DNA from: Methanofastidiosum sp.
Lineage (GTDB): Archaea; Methanobacteriota_B; Thermococci; Methanofastidiosales; Methanofastidiosaceae
Length of the DNA: 8,172 nucleotides
Assembly (NCBI GenBank): GCA_013329085.1
Contig: DUKX01000132.1
Span: 1 to 8,172 of the forward strand
Reading direction: 5' to 3'
Shown: piece by piece, positions 1 through 5,157 of the stretch
Numbering within the stretch: the stretch's first letter is position 1
How the letters are laid out: each line of letters begins with the position of its first letter
Notes under the pieces: model-generated
What the model was told of the DNA's origin: nothing
The model's input: the letters and a program-made list of their open reading frames with translations, nothing else
Database searches by the model: none
Made by a program: the position numbers and the translations under genes

Positions 1-336
1 GTGGCCAGCTGTCAGATACATATTCTTTAGTTCAGCCATGAACATCGCCTCAACAACAGTATACTGTGAAGGGAAACTCTTGCCTTCTGTTATCGATTTG
101 ATCTGGTATTCAATCGGGTACTTCTTCCCAAACTTCTTAAAAAATTGATTGTATTTTTTAATAGTCTCAGATTCTAGGTAATCTTTAGAATTGTTTCTTA
201 TCTCCGCTTCAATACTTCTCTTTTCTTTTTCAAGTTCCTCATCAATCTTCTTATTTTCTAATTTTCTGACTTCCATTGTTGCAACTTTTAGATCAGGAAA
301 ATATTTGGATAAATCTAGTGAAACATTTACTTGCAT
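1..336 (-). CDS. B3/B4-domain protein (PheRS beta-like), partial, C-terminus outside window
   Basis: An open minus-strand frame of 112 codons starts at the ATG at 336-334 and is still open at the window edge, so only the N-terminal part is seen. The protein begins MQVNVSLDLSKYFPDLKVAT, followed by a charged helix rich in Lys and Glu (about residues 22-45), then a segment containing KYPIEYQIKS and a conserved-looking stretch ending VVEAMFMAELKNMYLTAGH. This pattern resembles stand-alone proteins carrying the B3/B4 tRNA-binding-like domain of phenylalanyl-tRNA synthetase beta, which are thought to act on aminoacyl-tRNA or its relatives. The family call is from memory of the motif, with no search behind it. 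The start has no Shine-Dalgarno sequence. A TATA-like ATTTAAAG lies about 24 bp upstream, which fits a leaderless transcript. It is divergent from the zinc-ribbon gene, with 90 bp between them. Confidence 0.6.
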   Translation of the reverse strand, partial: MQVNVSLDLSKYFPDLKVATMEVRKLENKKIDEELEKEKRSIEAEIRNNSKDYLESETIKKYNQFFKKFGKKYPIEYQIKSITEGKSFPSQYTVVEAMFMAELKNMYLTAGH

Positions 337-356
337 GAAAGATATTATCTAATTTA

Positions 357-364
357 CTTTAAAT
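357..364 (-). promoter_or_regulatory. TATA-like box of the B3/B4-domain gene
   Basis: On the minus strand this reads ATTTAAAG, centred about 24 bp before the ATG at 336. With the usual archaeal distance of about 25 bp from TATA to start site, transcription would begin at or next to the start codon. This agrees with the lack of a ribosome-binding site. Confidence 0.4.
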
Positions 365-390
365 TTTTTATGAATCAAAGTAGTAAAGAT

Positions 391-398
391 TTTATAGT
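391..398 (+). promoter_or_regulatory. TATA-like box of the zinc-ribbon/DUF4342 gene
   Basis: The plus strand reads TTTATAGT about 30-36 bp before the ATG at 427. The predicted start site near 418-420 would give a leader of only 7-9 bases containing GTGAT (420-424), a weak relative of the archaeal GGTGAT ribosome-binding sequence. Confidence 0.45.
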
Positions 399-426
399 AC
401 TTTATCCCTAAGTAGCCTGTGATAAA

Positions 427-735
427 ATGATCTGTAAAAATTGTAGTAAGGAGATAGAGGATACTGCCAAATTCTGTCCAGAGTGCGGCTCTTCAACGGG
501 GCAGAGGGATGAATTTTACGTGGATTCAGATCACCTGGTAGAGGAAATAAAGAAGATCATCGACGAAGGTATAGCAACAAGAATTATAATAAAGGATGAG
601 GGCGATAAGACGCTTCTAGATATTCCTCTTGCAGCAGGTGTCGTGGGCGCACTAATTGCCCCCTGGCTTGCAGCACTTGGCGCGATAGCAGCGCTAGTTG
701 TAAAGTGCAAGATAGTTGTAGAGAAACCAAACTAA
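427..735 (+). CDS. Zinc-ribbon plus DUF4342 domain protein
   Basis: A 102-residue protein with two parts. Residues 3-20 form a zinc ribbon: CxxC (Cys3, Cys6), then CPEC (Cys17, Cys20), spaced as in the short zinc-ribbon domains common at the N-termini of archaeal and bacterial proteins. From about residue 35 it matches the DUF4342 pattern as I remember it: an amphipathic helix (LVEEIKKIIDEG), a beta pair with RIIIKDEG and KTLLDIPL, then a Gly/Ala-rich hydrophobic stretch (69-92) and KCKIVVEK at the end. The hydrophobic stretch could be a membrane-associated helix or a buried beta-helix layer. The biochemical role of DUF4342 is not known to me. The gene appears monocistronic, with its own TATA box and a T-rich tract just after the stop. 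Confidence 0.8.
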   Translation: MICKNCSKEIEDTAKFCPECGSSTGQRDEFYVDSDHLVEEIKKIIDEGIATRIIIKDEGDKTLLDIPLAAGVVGALIAPWLAALGAIAALVVKCKIVVEKPN

Positions 736-736
736 A

Positions 737-750
737 TTTTTATTTTTTAT
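737..750 (+). terminator. T-rich tract after the zinc-ribbon gene
   Basis: The bases directly after the stop codon are almost all T on the plus strand (TTTTATTTTTTAT). Archaeal RNA polymerase terminates on such U-tracts without needing a hairpin. It separates this gene from the PAC2 gene, which has its own TATA box. Confidence 0.5.
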
Positions 751-758
751 TAGAATAA

Positions 759-768
759 ATTATATAAA
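759..768 (+). promoter_or_regulatory. TATA box of the PAC2-sHSP operon
   Basis: The sequence ATTATATAAA is a good archaeal TATA match. About 25 bp downstream lies the GGTGAG ribosome-binding sequence (791-796), so the transcript would have a very short leader that starts almost at the ribosome-binding site. Confidence 0.55.
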
Positions 769-800
769 TTACTTAACCCTCAAAAGAATAGGTGAGAAAG

Positions 801-1547
801 ATGGATAATTCTGACGAGATAACTATTATTGAAACTAAGAAGATTAATGTTGATAATCCGATTATTATTGAGGGTGTTCCAGATATAGGGCTTGTCGGCT
901 CAATTGCTGTAAGTCACATGGTACAAGAGCAGAATTTTGATGAAGTGGGATACATCAAGTCTGACCTTTTTCCTCCTGTAATGGTAGTCCATGATAGAAA
1001 GGTGTTAAATCCTGTGAGGATATTCCAAAAAGGGAAGCTCATAGCTATTCTGTCTGAAATCCCGATTGATCCAAGACCGGGGTATATGCTCTCAAAAAAG
1101 CTCACAGAATGGTATAAAGAAAAGGGTGTGGAACTTATTATCTCTATAAGTGGAATGTCTCTGCAGGAACGAATTGATATCGATGAGCCTGAAGTTTTTG
1201 GGACATCAAATAATGAAGATGTATTGAAAAAAATGGAGGGTTCAGGGGTCAAGATACTTGAAGAGGGATTTGTATCCGGTTTTTATGCTTTGATCCTTAA
1301 GAACTCTATTGAACTAAATTTAAATTCATCCGTTTTACTTGCACAGTGCTATCCAAGCTACCCCGATCCCGGGGCTGCCGCTTCAATTCTTAAGATACTA
1401 AATAAACTGACAGGGTTAGAAGTAGATGTTAAACAGCTGAGTGAACAGGCTGAAGATCTCAAGGTCAATTACAGGGTGCTTATGGAGCAGACAAATGCAT
1501 CTATGCAAAGGGAAAACAAAGTTGAAGTACCGACTATGTATAGGTAG
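801..1547 (+). CDS. PAC2-family proteasome assembly chaperone, PbaB-like
   Basis: A 248-residue protein of the PAC2/COG2047 family. Family-like signatures are EGVPDIGLVG (24-33), the SEIPIDPRPGY segment (85-95), the strand ELIISISGM (111-119) and YPSYPDPGAA (184-193). A charged helix follows (about 208-231) and then a flexible tail. Archaeal relatives (PbaA, PbaB) help assemble the 20S proteasome, and PbaB can also activate it. The protein ends in Met-Tyr-Arg, which fits the HbYX motif (hydrophobic-Tyr-any) that inserts into pockets of the proteasome alpha ring. I chose the ATG at 801 because GGTGA sits 5 bases before it. An in-frame GTG at 792 lies inside that ribosome-binding sequence and is unlikely to be used. 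The sHSP gene follows after 5 bases, so the two are very probably co-transcribed. Confidence 0.88.
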   Translation: MDNSDEITIIETKKINVDNPIIIEGVPDIGLVGSIAVSHMVQEQNFDEVGYIKSDLFPPVMVVHDRKVLNPVRIFQKGKLIAILSEIPIDPRPGYMLSKKLTEWYKEKGVELIISISGMSLQERIDIDEPEVFGTSNNEDVLKKMEGSGVKILEEGFVSGFYALILKNSIELNLNSSVLLAQCYPSYPDPGAAASILKILNKLTGLEVDVKQLSEQAEDLKVNYRVLMEQTNASMQRENKVEVPTMYR

Positions 1548-1552
1548 ATCTT

Positions 1553-1912
1553 ATGATAAGAAGGTACTATATAATTAAGGAGAACACAAATAATTCATTT
1601 AGGCAGACTTACTGGCATATTAACTATTGCGAACGCAATAATATTGAGCCTTTGACAGAATTTAAAGAAACTAAAGAAACCTTAATTGTAACTTTGGATA
1701 TGCCTTGTGTGGACAAAGAAAAAATTGAGGTAACATCGGAAGAAAACTGTGTAAGGATTTCTGCACCTACAAGGAAAGGGTTCTGTTTTAAAAAAGATAT
1801 TAATCTACACTTTTCAACTGATCCAGAAAAAGTCCTTGCCACTTTTAAGAAAGGAATCTTATCAATTGAAATACCAAAAAAAGTAAAGCATTATAAAATA
1901 GAAATAAAATAA
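1553..1912 (+). CDS. Small heat-shock protein (Hsp20/alpha-crystallin)
   Basis: A 119-residue protein, short for the family because its N-terminal arm is only about 33 residues. The alpha-crystallin domain covers about residues 34-110. ETLIVTLDMPCVDKEKIEV matches the beginning of the Hsp20 fold. STDPEKVLATFKKGILSIEIPKK matches the conserved A-x-x-x-x-G-x-L region. The last residues, YKIEIK, include Ile-Glu-Ile (116-118), the IXI motif that mediates oligomer assembly in sHSPs. Such proteins are ATP-independent holdases that bind unfolding proteins. The gene starts 5 bases after the PAC2 stop with only AGGTAG (over that stop codon) as a possible ribosome-binding sequence, suggesting coupled translation. 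The pairing points to a protein-quality-control operon. Its stop is one base from the RuBisCO stop on the other strand. Confidence 0.88.
   Translation: MIRRYYIIKENTNNSFRQTYWHINYCERNNIEPLTEFKETKETLIVTLDMPCVDKEKIEVTSEENCVRISAPTRKGFCFKKDINLHFSTDPEKVLATFKKGILSIEIPKKVKHYKIEIK
1876..1882 (-). terminator. U-tract for RuBisCO mRNA, embedded in the sHSP gene
   Basis: Seven consecutive A on the plus strand, from lysine codons of sHSP, read as TTTTTTT on the minus strand 32-38 bases beyond the RuBisCO stop. It is the first strong U-tract met by polymerase leaving the RuBisCO gene. Its use as a terminator is inferred. Confidence 0.4.
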
Positions 1913-1913
1913 T

Positions 1914-3149
1914 CTATTGCCATTTTTCTAATGCTTTTTTGAGCTCTTTATGGGTCTTTGCATACTCTTGTAGGGATACCCCTTCCATAACGGCATCGAC
2001 GGCCTGCCTCATAGCGGTCGCCCCTTTAATTGTTCCATCGGGGTGGCCGTGGATTCCGCCACCTGCTTGGATTATTGTGTCATCTCCCATAAATTGTACT
2101 ATCTCGGGTATGTGGCCCGGGTGAAGCCCTCCAGAGTTTACTGGAAAACACGGATTCATGCCAAAAAGGTCAGATACAATCTTCTCCTTGTTTTTCAGTA
2201 CTTCAGTTAGCTCTCCCTCCATCTTCCCAACTACGGTCCCTATATGCATCTGGTCAATTCCAGAAAGTCTTGAAAGAAGTGATAGCACTGGCATAGAAAT
2301 ACCGTGCCGCTCATATCTTGTTATGGCAGCATGCATCGCCCTGTGGCCATGTATTATCATATCAAATCCTTGATCTCGTATTTCCTGGACTTTGGAAAAT
2401 CCAGCAACTAGGATGTCAACCATTATGCAAGCACCACCATGGTCTTTTACAAACTGTGCCCTCTCTGTCATATCTACCCCAGTTATGTTCGGGGCATAAA
2501 GCTTCTTTTCTCCAGTTTCACTCTCTGCCCTGTCAAGTGCATCTAGAACTTTTATTACCCTATCTTCAAAAGGACAGAACCTCTGATTTGTGAGATTCTC
2601 ATCGTCTTTAACAAAATCGCACCCCCCATACCACGATTCGTATGAGATAGTGGCTGTATCTTCTGGGTTTAGCCCGACTTTTGGCTTAACTATAGTCCCT
2701 ACATGCGGCCTTCTAGTTTTATCCGTCCTCATGTATTTTCTGACACCTTCAATTCCAAACTTGGGACCTTTGAAAGTTTTAATGTATCTCTGTGGTATCT
2801 CAATATCAAAAAGCCTTGCCTTTGGGATGATCTTCATACCGAGGATGTTCCCGGCAATATCTGAGAGAACTTGAGGAACTGAATTATCTTCAAACAGCTC
2901 TATCGGGTATGCAACTTTGATGTACGCAGCTTTGTTCCCTTCAATTTCGTAGAGTTCTTTAGCATAAAAAACAAAAGCAGATAGATTAGAGGTATACCCT
3001 TTTGCTGTTTTTAGGGGGGTCCACGTACCGTTTGAAGATTCCTTTGCAAGCTCGCCCGCATTTTTTAGAATATCATCTGTTTCAATGTAAAAATCTGCAA
3101 TCAAATAGTTGTCTTTATCGACATCCTCCCCAAGTTTTACAAAATCCAT
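1914..3149 (-). CDS. rbcL: Ribulose-bisphosphate carboxylase, archaeal form III
   Basis: A 411-residue RuBisCO large subunit. Using spinach numbering in brackets, the active site is intact: Glu37 (60), Thr42-Trp43 (65-66), Asn101 (123), Lys155 (175) and Lys157 (177) in GTIVKPKVGL, the carbamylated Lys181 (201) with Asp183 and Glu184 (203, 204) in FVKDDENL, His269-Arg270 (294, 295), His302 (327), loop-6 Lys309 (334) in GTVVGKMEGE, Ser339 (379) and the phosphate-binding GGG at 363-365. The motifs GTIVKPKVGL and GTVVGKMEG and the ending resemble methanogen-type form III enzymes. Form III RuBisCO uses ribulose 1,5-bisphosphate from nucleotide salvage or, with phosphoribulokinase, from a reductive hexulose-phosphate route. 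No partner gene is in the window. The segment from Lys334 to Ser379 is 15 residues shorter than in spinach. The start ATG is preceded by AAGGTGAT. Confidence 0.95.
   Translation of the reverse strand: MDFVKLGEDVDKDNYLIADFYIETDDILKNAGELAKESSNGTWTPLKTAKGYTSNLSAFVFYAKELYEIEGNKAAYIKVAYPIELFEDNSVPQVLSDIAGNILGMKIIPKARLFDIEIPQRYIKTFKGPKFGIEGVRKYMRTDKTRRPHVGTIVKPKVGLNPEDTATISYESWYGGCDFVKDDENLTNQRFCPFEDRVIKVLDALDRAESETGEKKLYAPNITGVDMTERAQFVKDHGGACIMVDILVAGFSKVQEIRDQGFDMIIHGHRAMHAAITRYERHGISMPVLSLLSRLSGIDQMHIGTVVGKMEGELTEVLKNKEKIVSDLFGMNPCFPVNSGGLHPGHIPEIVQFMGDDTIIQAGGGIHGHPDGTIKGATAMRQAVDAVMEGVSLQEYAKTHKELKKALEKWQ
1923..1940 (+). terminator. U-tracts for the PAC2-sHSP mRNA, embedded in the RuBisCO gene
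   Basis: T5 at 1923-1927 and T6 at 1935-1940 on the plus strand lie 11-28 bases after the sHSP stop. They are the complement of lysine and nearby codons at the RuBisCO C-terminus. With no space between the genes, they are the likely termination signals for the plus-strand operon. This is inferred. Confidence 0.4.
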
Positions 3150-3152
3150 CTA

Positions 3153-3160
3153 ATCACCTT
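3153..3160 (-). promoter_or_regulatory. Shine-Dalgarno sequence of RuBisCO
   Basis: On the minus strand this reads AAGGTGAT, complementary to the archaeal 16S rRNA 3' end, 3 bases before the ATG. It fixes the start codon at 3149. Confidence 0.75.
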
Positions 3161-3179
3161 ACTAATTAAGAAAAGAATC

Positions 3180-3187
3180 TATTTAAA
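3180..3187 (-). promoter_or_regulatory. TATA box of RuBisCO
   Basis: TTTAAATA on the minus strand, 31-38 bp before the ATG. The predicted start site falls near 3159, so the leader would begin right at the Shine-Dalgarno sequence. This makes RuBisCO a separate transcript from the secreted protein gene upstream. The rest of the 3150-3238 gap is AT-rich, with no other feature I can name. Confidence 0.5.
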
Positions 3188-3238
3188 TTTAAGGGATTTA
3201 AGTGATAAATAAGAAATAATTAAGAATAGTTTAATAGA

Positions 3239-3805
3239 TTAGTTATTTTCAACTTGAACTTCGACATCGTCAATGTACCAGCCGCGATAGTCATTTGCCA
3301 GTTCATCGCTCATGTCAAAATAGAAGCTTACCTCAATAATTTTTCCTTTGTAACTTGAGAGGTCATAAGTTTTCTGAAGCCACTGCTCCATCGGGTCGCT
3401 GTGCAGTTGCTCTAGATCTTGCCAGTCTCCATTTCCAACTTCCCTTATCTGTACATATCTCTGGTCGTAGAGTTTGCTCACATTTTCAGTCTGGTACCAG
3501 TACCAAAATGTTAAAGTTGCTTTAGTTGAATTCTTGAGATTTATTGGGGGTGAAACAAGTCTACCGCTATTAGCAGTTCCAGAGTCATAGTTTCCTGTAA
3601 GGTCACTTCCATACCAGTAACTTGAAACTCCACTGTTAGCGTTTCTGTATTCAGACGTTTCACTTACAATATGCCACATACCTGTAGACTCCCAACCAGC
3701 TGCACCCTTCTCAAAATTATAGGCGTAGTCGTTGCTGAATACCGGTACGGCAACTATCAAAGATAAAACTGCAATTGATAGCAGAGCGATTCCAATCTTT
3801 TTCAT
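3239..3805 (-). CDS. Secreted jelly-roll (MAM / immune-inhibitor-A-like) protein
   Basis: A 188-residue exported protein. It starts MKKIGIALLSIAVLSLIVAV, a classic Sec signal peptide with a likely cleavage near Ser24 (PVFS/ND). The mature part is one beta-rich domain dense in Trp and Tyr: GWES and MWHI near residues 37-46, SSYWYG (61-66), LVSPPINLKNSTKATLTFWYWY (83-104), YVQIREV (117-123), and GWYIDDVEV at 175-183. SPxI(N/D)L, LTFWYWY and GWYIDDV are the pattern of MAM-like or M6-peptidase-accessory jelly-roll domains, which often bind carbohydrate or calcium. No catalytic domain or membrane anchor is visible. I chose the second ATG (3805) because AAGGTGG stands 5 bases before it. The first ATG (3820) would sit at or outside the predicted transcript start and would spoil the signal peptide with an Asp. 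Confidence 0.75.
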   Translation of the reverse strand: MKKIGIALLSIAVLSLIVAVPVFSNDYAYNFEKGAAGWESTGMWHIVSETSEYRNANSGVSSYWYGSDLTGNYDSGTANSGRLVSPPINLKNSTKATLTFWYWYQTENVSKLYDQRYVQIREVGNGDWQDLEQLHSDPMEQWLQKTYDLSSYKGKIIEVSFYFDMSDELANDYRGWYIDDVEVQVENN

Positions 3806-3810
3806 TGAAT

Positions 3811-3817
3811 CCACCTT
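3811..3817 (-). promoter_or_regulatory. Shine-Dalgarno sequence deciding the start of the secreted protein
   Basis: AAGGTGG on the minus strand, 5 bases before the ATG at 3805. It lies downstream of the alternative in-frame ATG at 3820, so it argues for the shorter form. Confidence 0.65.
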
Positions 3818-3842
3818 CATGTTACAAGCTACCTCAAACCTA

Positions 3843-3851
3843 ATTTATAAA
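3843..3851 (-). promoter_or_regulatory. TATA box of the secreted protein gene
   Basis: TTTATAAAT on the minus strand. About 25 bp downstream puts the transcript start near 3820, leaving a leader of about 15 bases with the Shine-Dalgarno sequence inside. Confidence 0.55.
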
Positions 3852-3951
3852 TCTTTCTAGAGATATGCGCTATATATTATAAAATTATTAAAATATATTT
3901 ATATTTTCAATTATTATTTATGATAATCAATAAAACAAATTAAAATTTAAT

Positions 3952-3965
3952 AAAAATTATAAAAA
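3952..3965 (-). terminator. U-tracts after the CMD-like gene
   Basis: Two A5 runs on the plus strand (3952-3956, 3961-3965) read as T5 runs on the minus strand, 63-76 bases after the CMD-like stop codon. They sit in a very AT-rich non-coding stretch (3852-4027) in which I see no gene, RNA or clear repeat. Confidence 0.35.
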
Positions 3966-4027
3966 TGTAGATATATTTGTCATTAAACTAGAGATTCTTT
4001 AATTTAGATTGTAAATTGCACATATGC

Positions 4028-4351
4028 CTATTTTTTTGTCAGTTCATCAAGGATTCTCATGCCTTTTGTGAAGGCTGGCTGGCCTGATGTCAATAAAACT
4101 ACTCTTAAGACATCGACTATTTCATCTGGCGTTACCTTTAGCTCCTTTATAGCTGAGCGCATCTGTTTTTCGGTTGCTGTTTCATCACAGTGGCCGGCAG
4201 CTATTCCAATTGCAATAAGCTTCTGTGTTTTATAATCTAAGACTTTCCCAGTGTAAACAACTTCGTTAAGAGTCTTTATAGCTTCATAAATATCGGGGTA
4301 TTCTTTTTTTACCTTCCCCATGCCCTTTCCATAAAATACTTCATACTTCAT
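4028..4351 (-). CDS. Carboxymuconolactone decarboxylase (AhpD-like) family protein without CxxC
   Basis: A 107-residue, all-helical protein of the CMD/AhpD superfamily: a short N-terminal helix, TQKLIAIGIAAGHC (42-55) as the central family helix, then a helix with EKQMRSAIKELKVTPDEIVDVLRVVLLTSGQPAFTKGMRIL that matches the second half of the domain. In AhpD-type enzymes this site is CxxC with a His four residues later, and the pair does thiol redox chemistry. Here only Cys55 remains: the second Cys position is Thr58 and the His position is Lys62. Cys55 is the only cysteine in the protein. It may therefore be a non-redox or differently acting member, and I cannot assign a substrate. The ATG is preceded by GGGGAT and a TATA box, so it is likely monocistronic. 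It is divergent from the LysE gene. Confidence 0.82.
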   Translation of the reverse strand: MKYEVFYGKGMGKVKKEYPDIYEAIKTLNEVVYTGKVLDYKTQKLIAIGIAAGHCDETATEKQMRSAIKELKVTPDEIVDVLRVVLLTSGQPAFTKGMRILDELTKK

Positions 4352-4380
4352 TTTATCCCCAGTATTACTTAGTTTTAATC

Positions 4381-4388
4381 TTTATAAA
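4381..4388 (-). promoter_or_regulatory. TATA box of the CMD-like gene
   Basis: TTTATAAA, 30-37 bp before the ATG at 4351 on the minus strand. The predicted start is near 4359, giving a short leader that carries the weak Shine-Dalgarno sequence GGGGAT (4355-4360). The site is palindromic, but the distance to the LysE start (66 bp) makes it fit the minus-strand gene better. Confidence 0.5.
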
Positions 4389-4421
4389 CATAATTAATTT
4401 CAAGCTGTAATTAATCAAAAG

Positions 4422-4430
4422 ACATTTAAC
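4422..4430 (+). promoter_or_regulatory. Weak TATA-like box of the LysE-type gene
   Basis: ACATTTAAC lies about 27 bp before the ATG at 4454. There is no Shine-Dalgarno sequence before that ATG, so a leaderless transcript is the simplest reading. The box is a poor match and the call is tentative. Confidence 0.3.
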
Positions 4431-4453
4431 GAATTTTTCCTATCTTGTAAATA

Positions 4454-5125
4454 ATGGAGGAGCTGTTACTTCTTTCTATCGGTTTTGGGGTAGGATTGTC
4501 AGGTGCAATTGCGCCTGGGCCTCTGTTTATGGCCACGATAAAGGACACTTTGAAGTACGGCCCGCTTTCCGGCCCAATGATATGTGTCGGGCACCTTTTT
4601 GTAGAGATCCCAATAATAATCGGCCTCTCCCTTGGCATATCTTACGTGATCAATATACCGATTGTAAGAGCAATGATAGGTTTAATCGGAGGATTGAGCC
4701 TTTTTTACCTTGGAGTTCAGATCATAAAAGACAGGAAAAAATTTGAAAGGATGTCCGAAGAGGGCATGAAAGGTATTGAAAAGGATCGAGTTAGAATTAA
4801 AAGCGAGTATTTACTCCCGATGAAAACAGGATTCATATTTACAATTTTAAATCCGGCAATGTTTATCTGGTGGTTTACAGTTGGAAACGGCCTTGTCATG
4901 CGGGGCCTTGCAATTGGATTTATAGGAGTTTTCTTATTATTTGTGGGCCACTGGTTTGCAGACGTTTCATGGTATACATTTCTTTCGTTTTCAGTTTCTA
5001 AAGGTAAGAAATTCATAAGTGCTAGAGTCTATGAGGTAATTCTTTTTACCTGCGGGGTATTCCTTCTTTCGATTGGATTGTATTTCCTCTACGGTTCCCT
5101 CCCATACTTTAGCCACTATATCTAA
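4454..5125 (+). CDS. LysE/RhtB-type amino-acid exporter family protein
   Basis: A 223-residue integral membrane protein with about six hydrophobic segments (roughly 4-26, 41-66, 70-91, 124-143, 150-172 and 193-214). The N-terminus carries GxIAPGP (17-23), the signature of the LysE/RhtB translocator family. The fourth segment has LNPAMFIWW (132-140), the second conserved Asn-Pro site. A charged cytoplasmic loop (92-120) joins the two halves. Length and topology are normal for the family. Members export amino acids or similar small molecules, but the substrate cannot be read from the sequence. It lies 32 bp before rtcA on the same strand. A palindrome in the gap may be a terminator, so I do not assume one operon. 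Reading the start at 4454 leaves the full first membrane segment intact. Confidence 0.88.
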   Translation: MEELLLLSIGFGVGLSGAIAPGPLFMATIKDTLKYGPLSGPMICVGHLFVEIPIIIGLSLGISYVINIPIVRAMIGLIGGLSLFYLGVQIIKDRKKFERMSEEGMKGIEKDRVRIKSEYLLPMKTGFIFTILNPAMFIWWFTVGNGLVMRGLAIGFIGVFLLFVGHWFADVSWYTFLSFSVSKGKKFISARVYEVILFTCGVFLLSIGLYFLYGSLPYFSHYI

Positions 5126-5140
5126 TATTTTTATATTAGA
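5121..5140. repeat. Perfect palindrome at the LysE-rtcA junction
   Basis: TCTAATAT, a TTTT loop, then ATATTAGA: arms of 8 bp pair perfectly (5121-5128 with 5133-5140). It overlaps the LysE stop codon, and its right half is the only TATA-like sequence before rtcA, about 25 bp from the rtcA ATG. It could be a terminator hairpin for LysE, an operator over the rtcAB promoter, or both. Confidence 0.6.
5129..5138 (+). promoter_or_regulatory. TATA-like box of rtcAB
   Basis: TTTATATTAG, centred about 25 bp before the rtcA ATG at 5158. That distance predicts a leaderless mRNA, in line with the poor ribosome-binding sequence before rtcA. It is embedded in the palindrome at 5121-5140. Confidence 0.45.
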
Positions 5141-5157
5141 AAAGATAATGGTATTAT

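Noticed and set aside
792..800. In-frame GTG as an earlier start for the PAC2 gene
   Set aside because: The GTG is part of the GGTGAG ribosome-binding sequence that serves the ATG at 801. Using it would leave no leader and no ribosome-binding site.
1939..2874. Several plus-strand open frames of 61-94 codons opposite the RuBisCO gene
   Set aside because: They are antisense to a strongly conserved coding region, show no recognisable domain, and have no ribosome-binding sites or promoters of their own.
3806..3820. Earlier ATG for the secreted protein, adding five residues
   Set aside because: It lies at the predicted transcript start, and AAGGTGG sits downstream of it with ideal spacing to the next ATG, which also gives the cleaner signal peptide.
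3852..4027. AT-rich non-coding stretch as a possible small RNA, origin or repeat region
   Set aside because: I found only oligo-A/T runs and a repeated CTAGAGAT octamer (3857-3864 and 3988-3995). There is no stable stem, no repeat series and no origin-type boxes, so it is best read as 3' and promoter flanks.
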